Source: Symbiodinium natans
Lineage: Eukaryota; Sar; Dinophyceae; Suessiales; Symbiodiniaceae
Assembly (NCBI GenBank): GCA_905221605.1
Contig: CAJNDS010002479.1
Location: 391,001 to 455,000 of the forward strand
Reading direction: 5' to 3'
Length of the DNA stretch: 64,000 nt
In this document: positions 1 to 11,500 of the stretch, piece after piece
How the letters are laid out: the number at the start of each line of letters is the position of its first letter
How positions within the stretch are numbered: the first letter of the stretch is position 1
Notes under the pieces: generated by a model
Database searches by the model: none
Seen by the model: the letters and a program-made list of their open reading frames with translations, nothing else
Told to the model about the DNA's origin: nothing
Translations under genes and position numbers: made by a program

Positions 1-490
1 TCACTAGGGAATTGGCTTGAGGAGCCTCTACTGCGCCATAGAGGGGCCTCCGCCTTGGGTCCGTTCCCCTCACATGTCTCTCAGTCCTAGGGCCCAGAGT
101 GGGCCCATATTTGCTTTGTTAGGGTTTAGGGGTAGGGCGACTACTCGGACCCAAAGAGTCGGCCCTTATTCTCTTTTAAATCAAAAAAGGTACCCTGGGT
201 CTAGAATCTCATTATCATTGCATGTTTGCCTGTCAGCTTCTCTCGATCTCGATCTGGCTTCACCCAGCGTCCACTGGTCAAGTGGCCTGGAGTCTTTCTT
301 GGCGGGAGACCTGGAACAATTTACGGCACGGCCAGTCGCCCGGCCCGTCCTTTAATCTTGCTTGAGTCGCCTTCTATGTTGAACGCTGGCTGGTTCTGGC
401 CGCCCAGCGCTGAAGCATTGAAAGCCTTCCAGGCACGCGCACTCTGCGTGCTCCATGTGCAGCGATAGCTCGGCGCCAGACATGTACACG
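1..490. repeat. Duplicon A, copy 1 (starts at window edge)
   Basis: This copy begins with TCACTAGG followed by an AATTGGCTTGAGGAGCCTC motif, and ends with a block containing CTCCATGTGCAGCGATAGCTCGG. The same order of motifs recurs at 20455, 22439 and 24883. Copy 1 is the most diverged. Small open frames on both strands are not conserved between copies, so I do not call a gene. Confidence 0.8.
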
Positions 491-810
491 CCAGTAAGAG
501 TCGGAGCCAGAAGTATCATACTGTTGGCACCTTCTGCTGTGGGCTGTACCCCACGTGCACGGGGACCAAGAACAGCCGCTCAGCATGGAAAGTGATCTCT
601 CCTCTTCAGCTTTGAGAATCCCACTCCCTCGCAGGCGCACGTGCCCCGTGTTCAGAGCTTAAGCCCCTGTCGCAAAGCTCCTGCCAGTGTCAGCACCATC
701 TTTCTGCCTCCATCCCCTCTGCCATCTGAGCCATGGCCATGGCCTCCCTAATTAAACCCTAAACCCTAAACCCTACAATGTCAAAAGTCTGACAGGATGC
801 CACACCAGTG
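491..810. other. Gene-free spacer with a short CCCTAAA array
   Basis: No convincing coding sequence is seen. About three CCCTAAA units lie at 753-774. The remainder is unique-looking GC-rich sequence. Confidence 0.5.
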
Positions 811-1220
811 TGTCTGCATGCCCTTCTTTATGTCTTCCGCTGCCAGAAGACAGCAGGCCAGAGGCGAAAGGTGCTCTCAACCTGGGTTCCCTGGTATCAG
901 TTGCACCTTCGGCTGCTTCGGGTTGCAGCAGATACGAGGGCATTCGTACTAAACCTAGGCACATCACAGGCATGTCCAATGGTCCAGTCTTTCTTCGCCC
1001 CAGCACTCAAGATGTTTGCGTTCTTCCTTGCGGCCTCCCACTGATCAGGTGCATGTGCCCTCGGGGCCCCTAAAGCCTAAACCCTAAGACCTAGGACCTA
1101 CAGCCTAAAGGCCCCCACTCCTAAAGCCTGGACCTGGCGGCCAGAATCCGCAAGCTGCAAGCCCTGAGGTCTGCCACTATGCACTGAGCTCGCAACCTTA
1201 AACCCTAGAGTAGGCTTCTA
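811..1220. repeat. Duplicon B, copy 1
   Basis: A stretch containing GTCTTCCGCTGCCAGAAGAC and, further on, AAGCTGCAAGCCCTG is repeated at 25522-25941 in the same order with scattered substitutions and indels. The short open frames inside differ between copies, which argues against a protein-coding role. Confidence 0.75.
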
Positions 1221-2460
1221 GGCGGCCCTTGGGACATTTCGTGTTTTCCCTTATTGGGCTGAAGAGGAGCATCTTCAAGAGTCTTTTTCAGAGGGTTTCA
1301 AGAGCCATCCTGGGCTTTCTGCTGGTTCCCTGGGTCAGCGAGGCAGGGGGGTCAAAACAAAAGCATCCCTAAACCCTAAACCCCAAACCCTAAACCCTAA
1401 ACCCTAATAGCGCCACACCCTAACCTTGTCCCTGCGGAGTCGCATGTGAGACGTGGGCAGAGGGTATAGACGCGCCTCTCCGCTGAGCAGGGGCGAGCCA
1501 TGCGACGTACCGACTTAAAGCTCAAGCCGTGCTGGCCCTCGATCCGCTCGACTTCGCTCGCCCGGAGCGCGTGCAACGTTGCAGGCCTGTGTGAGTGTGG
1601 CAGGTTGGGCTCAGCATGTTGCCGCCCTCGAATAGATCTCCTTGCTCATGTGGAACTCCCTTGCAAGAAGGGCCCGAAGAAGGCACCACCCAATTTAGGA
1701 CACATAGCTCATGTTTGTGCCTTCCTTGTGCTGGTCTACGCGATCGTCTTGCATAGCCCTTGCCCTGCTTCCACATCCCAAGGCAGCCGGTGGAGGGGCA
1801 TTACTGTTTTGTGTGAAGCGAACCTCCCAAAAGCCTTCGGTTGAGGGTGTCTCGGGTTTAGGGTTTAGGGTTTAGGATTTAGGGTCTTCGACCCCCTTAT
1901 AGACTTCGACCTAAAGGTTCAAGGAGGCGTCCGCAAGGCATCGCAAGGGTGGGAAGGAGTGACATCTCACGGTGACGCAGAGATGGCTGAGGCTTTGCAA
2001 GGCACCGCTTAGCACCAACCGATGAGTCGGTGTTCAGGGAAAATATCTGCTCCCAGAGCCCACTCTTGAAACTCCAGATTGCAGCATCAACTGGATGCCA
2101 TCGAGCACGTCCCGACAATTCCCTGACGCCAAGCCTGCCCGACAAAAACAGTTGAATCGTCTGCATTAGTGCATGTCGTCGTGAACATCCATGCTGCGCG
2201 CTTGCCGCTTGAGCTTCGCGCAGCCGTCCTGGAACTGCTTGGGATGCTCCACCTTCATGTGATCGGCATGCAGAATCGAGGATCACTTTGGGCCCCCCAC
2301 CACAATTGACTTTTGAAACTCGCATCCTGACCCTAAACCCTAAACCCTAAACCCTAAACCCTGTAAACCGGTCTTTGCAGCATGCCAGCCTGCCATCCCG
2401 AATTCTCGACGATCCAATTCCCGGCGAAGCTCCCTTACGACGCTTTTTGTAGGTGCGTCC
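1221..2460. other. Gene-free stretch with three telomere-type arrays
   Basis: CCCTAAA arrays lie at 1367-1408 and 2330-2362, and a TTTAGGG array at 1854-1885. Open frames at 1500-1844 (+) and 1897-2325 (-) have no recognisable motif and no exon-like splice context. I see no supportable gene. Confidence 0.5.
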
Positions 2461-3570
2461 GAGTTGACAGGAACTTGAAACCCAGACCTTGGTGAGACTG
2501 CTGTCGGATTTCTTCTCTGGAAGACAGGAACTGCTTAGGATGCTCCACTTTCATGTGATCGGCTTGTAGAGTCGAGGCTCACGTTGGGCCCTCCAGCCCT
2601 TTGAAACTAGCATCCTGACTCGAACTTAAGCAAGGCCTCATCATCTGAGTGCCATTAAGAGCCGTGGCGGTCAGCTGAGACATGCACAGGTTGACATCAT
2701 TTTCTGTGCCAAAGCACAGGCACCGCTCAACAAGCACAGCGCGGCATGCAAATCTCGAGTCCTGCTTTAGACTAGAAAAACACAGGCCCTTGAAAGCCTA
2801 ACACAAGTCCTCGTGGTCATTCCCTGCACAACTCTAGGCCATGACACAGCCTTGACATCCTCAGCAGTCGCCCAGGGCATGACAAAGAGGTTGTCCTACA
2901 GTCGTACATCAAGCCGGATGGAGCAGTGCCCTGGATGCTAGCTCTGCCCAAAACCCGCACTTGAGAGCCTCAACCAGTCCCACTCACACGGCCGTCGTGG
3001 GAAGCTCGGTTCTCACGATCAAGTCAACCGGATCTCACTCCTTGCTGGCCAGATGCGGAAACCGAAAGCATGCGCATGCATTCGTTTGTTTCCAGATGTG
3101 AGCGGCCCGCCCTCGTCGTCCCTACACAGCTCTAGGCCATCACACGGCTTGACATCCTCTCAGCAGTCGCCCCGGGCGTGACAAAGAGCTCGTCGTACAT
3201 CAAGCCGGATGGAGAAGTTCCTCGATGCTCTGCAGAGGCCCCGAAGCACTTGAGAGCCTCCGCGAACCCCCCTCGCATGGCCATCGTGGGAAGCTCGTTT
3301 CTCAGGATGAAGTCAACCGGATCCCACTCCTAGCCAGATGAGGATCCGTGGGCTCGAAATGAACAGGAAGCATGTCGATGCATTCGCTTGTTTCCAGATG
3401 TGAGCGGCGCGCGAAAAAGGTTCGCTTGGCGTACACAGAACTTGTAGGCTGCGGGAAACCTCGCTAGAATGAGTTACGTAAATAAAGGTATAGTCTTGTG
3501 TCGTCAATCGCGCAGAGTCTGCCTTAAAGTGGTGGGATGAGTGAGTAGATTCTTGAAGCACTTGAAGTAG
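2461..3570. repeat. Duplicon C, copy 1, with an internal duplication
   Basis: The segment from GAGTTGACAGGAACTTGAAA to a GTAGATTCTTGAAGCACTT motif recurs, shorter, at 25991-26712. Within this copy a block of about 250 bp (TCTAGGCCAT, then GTACATCAAGCCGGATGGAG) is present twice, near 2810-3060 and 3120-3330. The other copy retains only one, so this copy has gained a duplication or the other has lost it. Confidence 0.75.
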
Positions 3571-3798
3571 CTGAACTTAATAACGTAGAGGCAGAGGTGC
3601 TGAAATTTCTGGACTGAATTGAATTACTTCAAAGAACTGATTTTGTGAGGTGCCTCTGAGTGAAATGATGACTGTCTCTCTTCATTATCCCCTCTTGCCT
3701 CCCTGCTGTTTCCTTCATCATAACCGCAGACCCGGATGTCACCCTAGTCCCCGAATGTAATATTAATCACGTGAATCGCGTGTGCATTTCGTACTCGT
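3571..3798. other. Unique AT-richer spacer, no gene seen
   Basis: No open frame, array or inverted repeat of note lies between duplicon C and the GTGA microsatellite. Confidence 0.5.
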
Positions 3799-3874
3799 GT
3801 GAGTGAGTGAGTGAGTAAGTGAGTAAGTGAGTGAGTGAGGGAGTGAGTGAATGAGTGAGTGAGTGAGTGAGTGA
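3799..3874. repeat. (GTGA)n microsatellite
   Basis: About 19 tetranucleotide units of GTGA/GAGT with a few A and G substitutions, directly visible. Confidence 0.95.
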
Positions 3875-3966
3875 AATGGCCCACAGATGCTGCTGCGGCC
3901 TACACCATCTCCCCCCCTTATCGCCGAGCCGCTCCGAAAACGTCATCGCCGCTCTCCACGAAGGGT

Positions 3967-4038
3967 TCCCTAAACCCTAAACCCTAAACCCTAAACCCTA
4001 AGCCCTAAACCCTAAACCCTAAGCCCTAAGCCCTAAAC
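3967..4038. repeat. Interstitial telomeric array (CCCTAAA), with CCCTAAG variants
   Basis: About ten heptamers read CCCTAAA on the + strand; several are the variant CCCTAAG. This is the first long array in the window. Confidence 0.95.
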
Positions 4039-4159
4039 TGCAACTAGGCTGAGGACTTGGGGCCAAGGAAGCCCAGTTTGAGGGGTGCTGGTTGCAAAAA
4101 CGCTGAAGGACATGGGGGCCCTGGGATGCCAGGTAGAGGGGCGCAACCGAAAAAATCGA

Positions 4160-4460
4160 AACCCTAAACCCTAAACCCTAAACCCTGAATATTTTCTTTA
4201 TAAGGGCAAGATAGGGATGTGTAGCTTTCTTGGGGGCTTCTTGAGCAAATAGTAGCCCTAAACCCTAAACCCTGAACTGTAAGCCCTATCCTCTCGAGAT
4301 CTATAGTAGGGTTTCTTGTGTGGCATGACCGAACAGGATCGATGATGGGGACGCGGAGCAACTTTGCAGGTTTAGATGCACTCGACTCAGGGTTTAGGGT
4401 TTGGGGTTTAGGCCTTAGAGGGTTTGGATTAGGATTTAGGGTTTAGGGTTTAGGGTTTAG
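4160..4460. repeat. Mixed-orientation telomeric arrays flanking an inverted-repeat half-element
   Basis: CCCTAAA runs at 4160-4188 and 4256-4274 bracket a short sequence ending in TTGAGCAAATAG, which resembles one end of the element at 63525. TTTAGGG units follow at 4389-4460, so orientation flips within 300 bp. Confidence 0.7.
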
Positions 4461-4465
4461 GGGTT

Positions 4466-4482
4466 CCCCCCCCCCCCCCCCC
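4466..4482. repeat. Poly-C tract (17 nt) abutting a TTTAGGG array
   Basis: An uninterrupted run of 17 C follows GTTTAGGGGTT. A similar poly-C of 16 nt abuts an array at 5614-5629. The exact length could be affected by sequencing error. Confidence 0.9.
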
Positions 4483-5224
4483 GAGTGAATTCATCCTTGA
4501 CGTTGCGCCTGGCAGATGAAGCTGTAAATTACATGTGTTTTTTGCGACATCCCAAACCCTTCATTTTAAAGTTCAAGAGGCCTAAGCCCTAAGCCCTGCA
4601 ACCCTAAACCCCAAGCCCCAAACCTCGGCCCTTGCAGTGTGGGCTGGCCTGAGTTGGGTCCGTGGTACAGAGCCGTGACCTTAAACCGTCCCAAGCCACA
4701 AGCCCTGAAGCCTAAACCCTAAACCATTCTACACCCCTAGCGCCCTAAACAGGGTTTAGGGCTCAGGCTTTGTTAGGTTTTAGGGTTCAGGGTTTATGGT
4801 CACCTCGTGCCCATGCTCTGCAGAGTTCGCAGCTCGACTCAGTGATGGCATGAGTTGGGGGGCTCATGCTTGGAGGTTCATGGGTAGCTTTAAGTAAGTA
4901 GGGTTACAGAGAAGGTAACGTATAGTATAACCTTAGCCATGGTACTTACTAACGCAAGCCCTAAACCCTAACCCCTAAATTTGGGGTGTTGGGGTGCAGG
5001 GTTTAAACACGGTGCAGCAAGGATGCGCTTGAGAGAGACCTCGTTCAACAAGGGTGCAACAAGGGTGCTAGGGTTTAGTTTAGGGTAAACTAGGGCTCTG
5101 AATTTTGGGGGTTCTAATAGTATAAATTTCAAGGGGCCACACGGGAATACTATTAGTACTTGTTCCGACCCCTGCTATCCTAAACCCTAAACCGTAAACC
5201 CTAACCCCCTTTTTTAGGGCTTAT
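4483..5224. other. Gene-free stretch with scattered degenerate heptamers
   Basis: Apart from the degenerate element at 4866 and short CCCTAAA pieces, a block near 5100-5175 (a GGGAATACTATTAGTA motif and TTCCGACCCCTG) resembles intronic sequence at 29946 and 47990. It therefore belongs to a dispersed repeat. No coding sequence seen. Confidence 0.45.
4866..4955. mobile_element. Degenerate family-A inverted-repeat element
   Basis: TTGGAGGTTCATGGGTAG at the left and CCATGGTACTTACTAAC at the right match the ends of the family-A elements at 27172 and 50073. The interior differs. It is probably an old copy. Confidence 0.45.
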
Positions 5225-5840
5225 GAGCGATCGGAGCGCCTTCTTGGAGCCATGCTTGCTGTGGCGCTGCATTCGAACAGCGAGGCGCGCTGGCTCCTTG
5301 CGGTGTTGACTAGTTGTTTAGGGTTTAGGTGTTGGAGTTTAGGGTTTAGGGTTTAGGGTTTAGAGGGTTTAGGGTTTAGGGTTTAGGGCCGCAGTCCTGG
5401 CATGAAGCAGATTCCAGGTTCCAATTCCGACTATGGCTTCAGTTGCAGGTCGCACCGGGGACCCGAAAGCCAACCTCTGGCATCCGCTGGCTGGGTTTAG
5501 GGTTTAGGGCTTAGGGCTCAGGGCTTAGGGCTTAGGGCTTAGGGCTTATAGGGCTTAGGCTTAGGGTTTAGGGTTTAGGGTTTAGGGCTTAGGGTTTAGG
5601 GTTTAGGGTTGAACCCCCCCCCCCCCCCCGGAACATATGTAAAAGATAATCACCCCATGACTACCCTGATAAGGAAGAGTGTTTTTTGGGGTGTTCTTCA
5701 GCAAACATTGAAACATAATCATCCCTGTATTACCCTTATCAGGAAGAATAGTTTTGGGGGTGTTCTTAAGCAAGCAGTGGCTTCTTGGTAGGGAACGCCC
5801 GCCGACAACTGGCTTCTTGTGGTAGGGAACTTTAATTTGA
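5225..5840. repeat. Duplicon D, copy 1 (lacks the family-A element)
   Basis: Sequence around CTTGGAGCCATGCTTGCTGT, then GCAGTCCTGGCATGAAGCAG, then TATGGCTTCAGTTG, then GTGGTAGGGAACTT recurs at 26850-27450. Here GGTTC and TATGGCTTCAG are only about 10 bases apart, whereas the other copy carries a 147-bp inverted-repeat element at that point. TTTAGGG/TTAGGGC arrays occupy 5310-5390 and 5493-5610. Confidence 0.8.
5640..5785. repeat. Two diverged tandem units of about 70 bp
   Basis: AATCACCCCATGACTACCCT and AATCATCCCTGTATTACCCT start two similar units, each ending near GGGTGTTCTTNAGCAA. They resemble the interior and end of the element at 63525-63624. This block is absent from duplicon D copy 2. 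Confidence 0.6.
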
Positions 5841-8579
5841 GTGACAGAAAGGAAAGAAACCCTAAACCCTAAACCCTACACCCTTGGGGAATGCCAGGGA
5901 AGTTCAAGGGTTCGGGGTTTTGAGGGTGCATTCTCTGTTATAAATGAGGGATGTATCGATCCGGTCGTGCACAATGAAACCCATGGTGTAGACATTCCTT
6001 TGGGCGCATCCGACATGGTCCTGTGCAGCACCTGCGTCCGCCGTAGACCTGAACCTTAAACTTGAACTGTTCGTGGGAAAGCATCTAACGGGTGGGGGGC
6101 GGTCTTTAGATGAGCTCGTTCTCGCCTGGTGGCAGGAGTTCGGCCGATTTGACATGATGCTCGGCTTATCGCTCGGATTTGTGCAAGGCATCCTCACCAG
6201 GTGCCTTCGCGGAGGCGGCCGAGGCTGGTGTTTGGATGCCAAACTGCCTGAGTGTCGGTTCGACGTGGCATCGGCCAGTCTAGTTTAGAGTCGACACCGC
6301 GAGAGTTGACCGCAACATTGCAAAAGAACTAGCTGTGGCTGCTGGGCAACTTCGACATTCTACCCATGGCCAGAATGGCCCGGTGCCTTGAGCTGCGGCA
6401 GCAAGTTCACTCCAAAGTCTTTTGCGTCTGGGAGAAGCATCGGCGCTTGCAGACGCACCGGCTGCAGGCATGGCCTTCCACGCCGTTGCCCAGCGCTCAT
6501 TGCATCTGGTCTCCTTACATTCCCGGCTGTTGCAGGACTTTCAAGACGATGCTTTCCATCCTAACTTTCAAGACACCAGGTCGACGTGAACCCGCCCCTG
6601 AGGTTAGGTTTCGGTTTCGTCGCACTTTCCTTGTTTACTGGCACTTCGACTCACTTGGCGGTCGTGGTATGCAGGCAAAGGGTCTCCCCTAGTTGCATCA
6701 ATTGCATCGGTCAAGCCATGAGAATTATGAGAGCACAGAGGCGCGCAGGCACTCAGTTGCAAAGGTTTCATTGTTGGTTTGCGCAGGCAAAGGGCAGGCG
6801 CTAGGCATGCGATTAAAGTCCTGTCCCCCACTTCGTTGTTTGCCACAGTTAATCGGAACAGGTGTTAGAACTGTCAGGGGGTCGAACCAGATAGGGGTGC
6901 AGCACAGGTCCTGAATTGCACATGGAACGGAATCTTTCTGCAGCCGCTAACTAGTATAGGCCAGTAGACTCTGGGATATTCTTGGAGTATTTGTCTTGAC
7001 GGGTACTCTTGCTGCATTTTGGAGTGCCCTTCGATGCTGTTGGATGCCTTTCAATGTTCCCATGGTCTTGACCTTGAACCCCACGCCATACCATGTTGCG
7101 CTGTTGCCTGAAGCAATTACGCAGTACATCGCACGTCCCAATGTAGGGGAGGGGGGTTGGGAACCCCCTAAGTCCGCACAGAAGGGGTTGGGGAGTGCAG
7201 GGTGTGAGGCGTTGGAGTTTGCTATGCTCAATCACAGGCCTCCGCCGTAACCTGTGCCCCAGGCACAGCGCGCACTAGGGGTTGGGCTTTGAGAGCACTT
7301 GCCCAGAAAGGAAGATCATTGAGCACATCCCTGATAAGTCCAAACTCCTAACCTGGTTGCTTAGTTTGTGTGTTCCTGGCTTTGCCGAACTTGAGACCCC
7401 ACCATACCCCACCATTGTTGTCTGTAAATGGTTGTGAAGTGCATGGCTTGGGATGCGCGCTGCACCCCCTTTTGTTCCGACTCCTGAACACCTCTTCCAC
7501 GTGTAGGCGGTGGCCTACAATTGCTTCATGTTCAATCAGGGCTAATACTAAAGTGAACGACGGACGCAGGGTCCCGTTTTGTGGTGGCGTGACCGCATGC
7601 GAAGGGCCCTGCTGCACGGCCCTTGGCCTTTTTTTGAGAAGCAGATGTCAACTGGGCCCATTCACATCGCAGATCACCCTCAGGGCTGTTTCGGGTGTCC
7701 GTTGCATGTCCCTACTCAGACAACCAGCTCTGACATGGTCGAGGCACGTCGTAGCACGGTTTCTGTTGTGAAGGCCACACACACAACGTGCCACCCTCAC
7801 GGTGTTGCGGCAGACGGCGTGGCTGCACGTGTGCGCTGGGCTCTTGTTGCAGGGCTGCGGCGTCTCGTGCGTGAGTGGCGAGGCAGGGCTTTATGCGAGG
7901 CATCCTGCTTTGGCGACTGCCAATGTCTGTGACCACCGTCGCTTCAGCTCCGGTGTGCTGCACTGATCGACCAGCTAGTGGCTGCCCTGTGTGCAACCGT
8001 GCATTGTCCTCCCACCGCGGGGCGCACATTCCATGGGCTCTGTCTTTCTGTGTCTTCAAGTGAACATGAAAGCCTGAGTTTGAAGAGAACATTGTGAGGT
8101 CTGTTTTTCCCGAAGGCTGCTTCCTTGAATGGTTTGGGCTCAACTTCCGATTTCCGTGCTCCCAAGCTTGAAGGATGAATACGGGTTTCCCGCTGGCTCT
8201 GATGATGCTGAGCATGTTGAGAACTACCTTATCGCAGCACCGAAACGTCGTGACGACTGCCGATCGCGTGCGGGATCAATGACTCGCGATGCCCAATCAG
8301 CACTGCAGGGTGGTTTAGCAGGTACCTGTGTAGTCTAGGGTGGAAAAGTGATACCTAAGCACAGAGAGGCACCCGCCCTTCCTGATGCCCGGGTACATCC
8401 TCAGATCGTACAGCTCTGTGCCATTCGTATATATTCCCATCTTCGGGTCATCTAGGCCACCCTTCTGACGAACATCTTGCCGAGGCGTCATCGGAACGAC
8501 AGTATCGCAACAACATGCACAGTGCAAGCTGCAAGGCACACATGTTCAGAAGCCCCATTTCACTCAAATGCAGAGCAAG
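5841..8579. other. Gene-poor unique block without telomeric repeats after 5880
   Basis: After a short CCCTAAA run (5857-5878) there are 2.7 kb of mixed-composition DNA. Open frames overlap on both strands, the longest being 7712-8215 (-, 167 codons) and 7370-7771 (+). None shows a motif I recognise or a convincing initiation or splice context. A decayed mobile element or gene fragment is possible, but nothing supports a specific call. Confidence 0.4.
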
Positions 8580-11500
8580 CGCGATTTCTGCATGCGCTTG
8601 ATGAACTCACATCGGCCGAGACGTGAGCATGCACCACCTCATCGACCCGTGGCAAGACCATGATGGAGAGTGTGATTGCCCGACTTGTGGTCAGCCTGCG
8701 AATGCTCCAAGCATCTCTTGCTGGCTAGCTTCAAGGTCGTTGCCGTTGGAGTGCAAAGTGTCAGACAAAGGAGTAGAGTCAAGGTTCTCAGGGCTCTCCT
8801 ACTACATCGCCACAAACAGGAGGTGTGTCCCATAACTGCTGATGTCGCTGAAACGAGGGCATCGCCAGAACATGCAAAGTGCAAGGTGCGGGGGGGACAA
8901 AGTCTGGGAAACAATTTTCACACTGCACCACGTCACCAACCTGTGGCAAAGGTATGATGCAGAGTGTGATTGCCCGACTTGTGATCAGCCTAAGAATGCT
9001 CCAAACATCTCTTTGCTGGCTAGCTTCAAGGTCGTTGCCGTTGGAGTGCAAAGTGTCGGTAAAGGATTGTTCTGATGTCGTTGAGCTGAAACGACAGGTG
9101 TAGCGGGGACATGTGTCCAGAACCATTTCTTTCACTGCACCACATCATCAACCCGTGGCCAAACTATGATGCAGAGTGCGATTTCCCCACTTGTGCTGAG
9201 TCTCAGAATGTTCCAAGCATCTCTTTGCTGGCTAGCTTCAAGGTCGTTGACGTGGAGTGCAAAGTGTCTGTGAAGGAATAAAGTCTAGGTCCTCAGGACT
9301 CTCCTGCTATATCGCCACAAGCAGGCGGACTGCGTGTCGTAACGTCTGATGTCACAGGAGCATGCGAAGTGCAAGGTGCAGGGGGGCATCTGTTCAGAAG
9401 GAATTTCTTCACTGCACCACGGCATCAACCCGTGGCAAAGGTATGATGCAGAGTGTGATTGTCCGACTTGTGGTCAGCCTGAGAATGCTCCAAGCATCTC
9501 TTTGCTGGCTAGCTTCAAGGTCGTTGCCGTTGGAGTGCAAAGTGTCGGTAAAGGACTGTTCTGATGTCGCTGAGCTGAAACGACAGCATCGGGAGAATGC
9601 AAAGTGCAAGGTGCAGGGGACATTTGTTCAGAAGCATTTCCTTCACTGCACCACATCATCAACCCGTGGCCAAACTATGATGCAGAGTGCGATTTCCCCA
9701 CTTGTGCTGAGTCTCAGAATGTTCCAAGCATCTCTTTGCTGGCTAGCTTCAAGGTCGTTGACGTGGAGTGCAAAGTGTCTGTGAAGGAATAAAGTCTAGG
9801 TCCTCAGGACTCTCCTGCTATATCGCCACAAGCAGGCGGACTGCGTGTCGTAACGTCTGATGTCACAGGAGCATGCGAAGTGCAAGGTGCAGGGGGGCAT
9901 CTGTTCAGAAGGAATTTCTTCACTGCACCACGGCATCAACCCGTGGCAAAGGTATGATGCAGAGTGTGATTGTCCGACTTGTGGTCAGCCTGAGAATGCT
10001 CCAAGCATCTCTTTGCTGGCTAGCTTCAAGGTCGTTGCCGTTGGAGTGCAAAGTGTCGGTAAAGGACTGTTCTGATGTCGCTGAGCTGAAACGACAGCAT
10101 CGGGAGAATGCAAAGTGCAAGGTGCAGGGGACATTTGTTCAGAAGCATTTCCTTCACTGCACCACATCATCAACCCGTGGCCAAACTATGATGCAGAGTG
10201 CGATTTCCCCACTTGTGCTGAGTCTCAGAATGTTCCAAGCATCTCTTTGCTGGCTAGCTTCAAGGTCGTTGACGTGGAGTGCAAAGTGTCGGTGAAGGAA
10301 TAGTCTAGCTCCTGAAGGATCTCCTGCTATATCGCCACAAACAGGAGGACTGCGTGTCGTAACTTCTGATGTTGCTGAGCTGAAACGACGGCATCGGGAG
10401 CATGCAAAGTGCAAGGTGCAGGGGACATTTGTTCAGAACCAATTTTTTTCACCGCACCACATCGTCAACCCGTGGCCAAACTATGATGCAGAGTGTGATT
10501 TCCCGACTTGTGGTCAGCCTCAGAATGCCCCAAGCATCTCTTTGCTGGCTAGCTTCAAGGTCGTTGACGTGGAGTGCAAAGTGTCGGTGAAGGAATAAAG
10601 TCTAGGTCCTCAGGGCTCTTCTGCTATATCGCCACAAGCAGGCGGACTGCGTGTCGTAACTTCTGATGTCACGGGAGCATGCGAAGTGCAAGGTGCAGGA
10701 GGGCATCTGTTCAGAAGGAATTTCTTCACTGCACCACGGCATCAACCCGTGGCAAAGGTATGATGCAGAGTGTGATTGTCCGACTTGTGGTCAGCCTGAG
10801 AATGCTCCAAGCATCTCTTTGCTGGCTAGCTTCAAGGTCGTTACCGTTGGAGTGCAAAGTGTCGGTAAAGGACCAGAGTCCAGGTCCTCAAACCTTTCCT
10901 GTTGTATCGCCACAAACAGGAGGACTGCGGGTCGTAACACCTGATGTCGCTGAACTGAAACGACAGCATCGGGAGCATGCAAAGTGCAAGGTGTAGGGGA
11001 CATGTGTTCAGAAGCATTTTCTGTCACTGCACCATATCATCAACTCGTGGCCAAACTATGATGCAGAGTGTGATTTCCGGACGTGTGGTCAGCCTGAGAA
11101 TGCTCCAAGCGTCTCTTCGCTGGCTAGCTTCAAGGTCGTTGACGTGGAGTGCAAAGTGTTGGTGAAGGAATAGTCTAGCTCCTGAAGGATCTCCTGCTAT
11201 ATCGACACAAACAGGAGGACTGCGTGTCGTAACTTCTGATGTCGCTGAGCTGAAGCGACGGCATCGGGAGCATGCAAAGTGCAAGGTGCAGGGGACATCT
11301 GTTCAAAACCAACTTTTTTCACCGCACCACATCGTCAACCCGTGGCCAAACTATGATGCAGAGTGTGATTTCCCGACTTGTGGTCAGCCTCAGAATGCCC
11401 CAAGCATCTCTTTGCTGGCTAGCTTCAAGGTCGTTGACGTGGAGTGCAAAGTGTCGGTGAAGGAATAAAGTCTAGGTCCTCAGGGCTCTTCTGCTATATC

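Noticed and set aside
7712-8215. 167-codon open frame on the - strand
   Set aside because: No recognisable domain, and + frames overlap it fully; unsupported as a gene.
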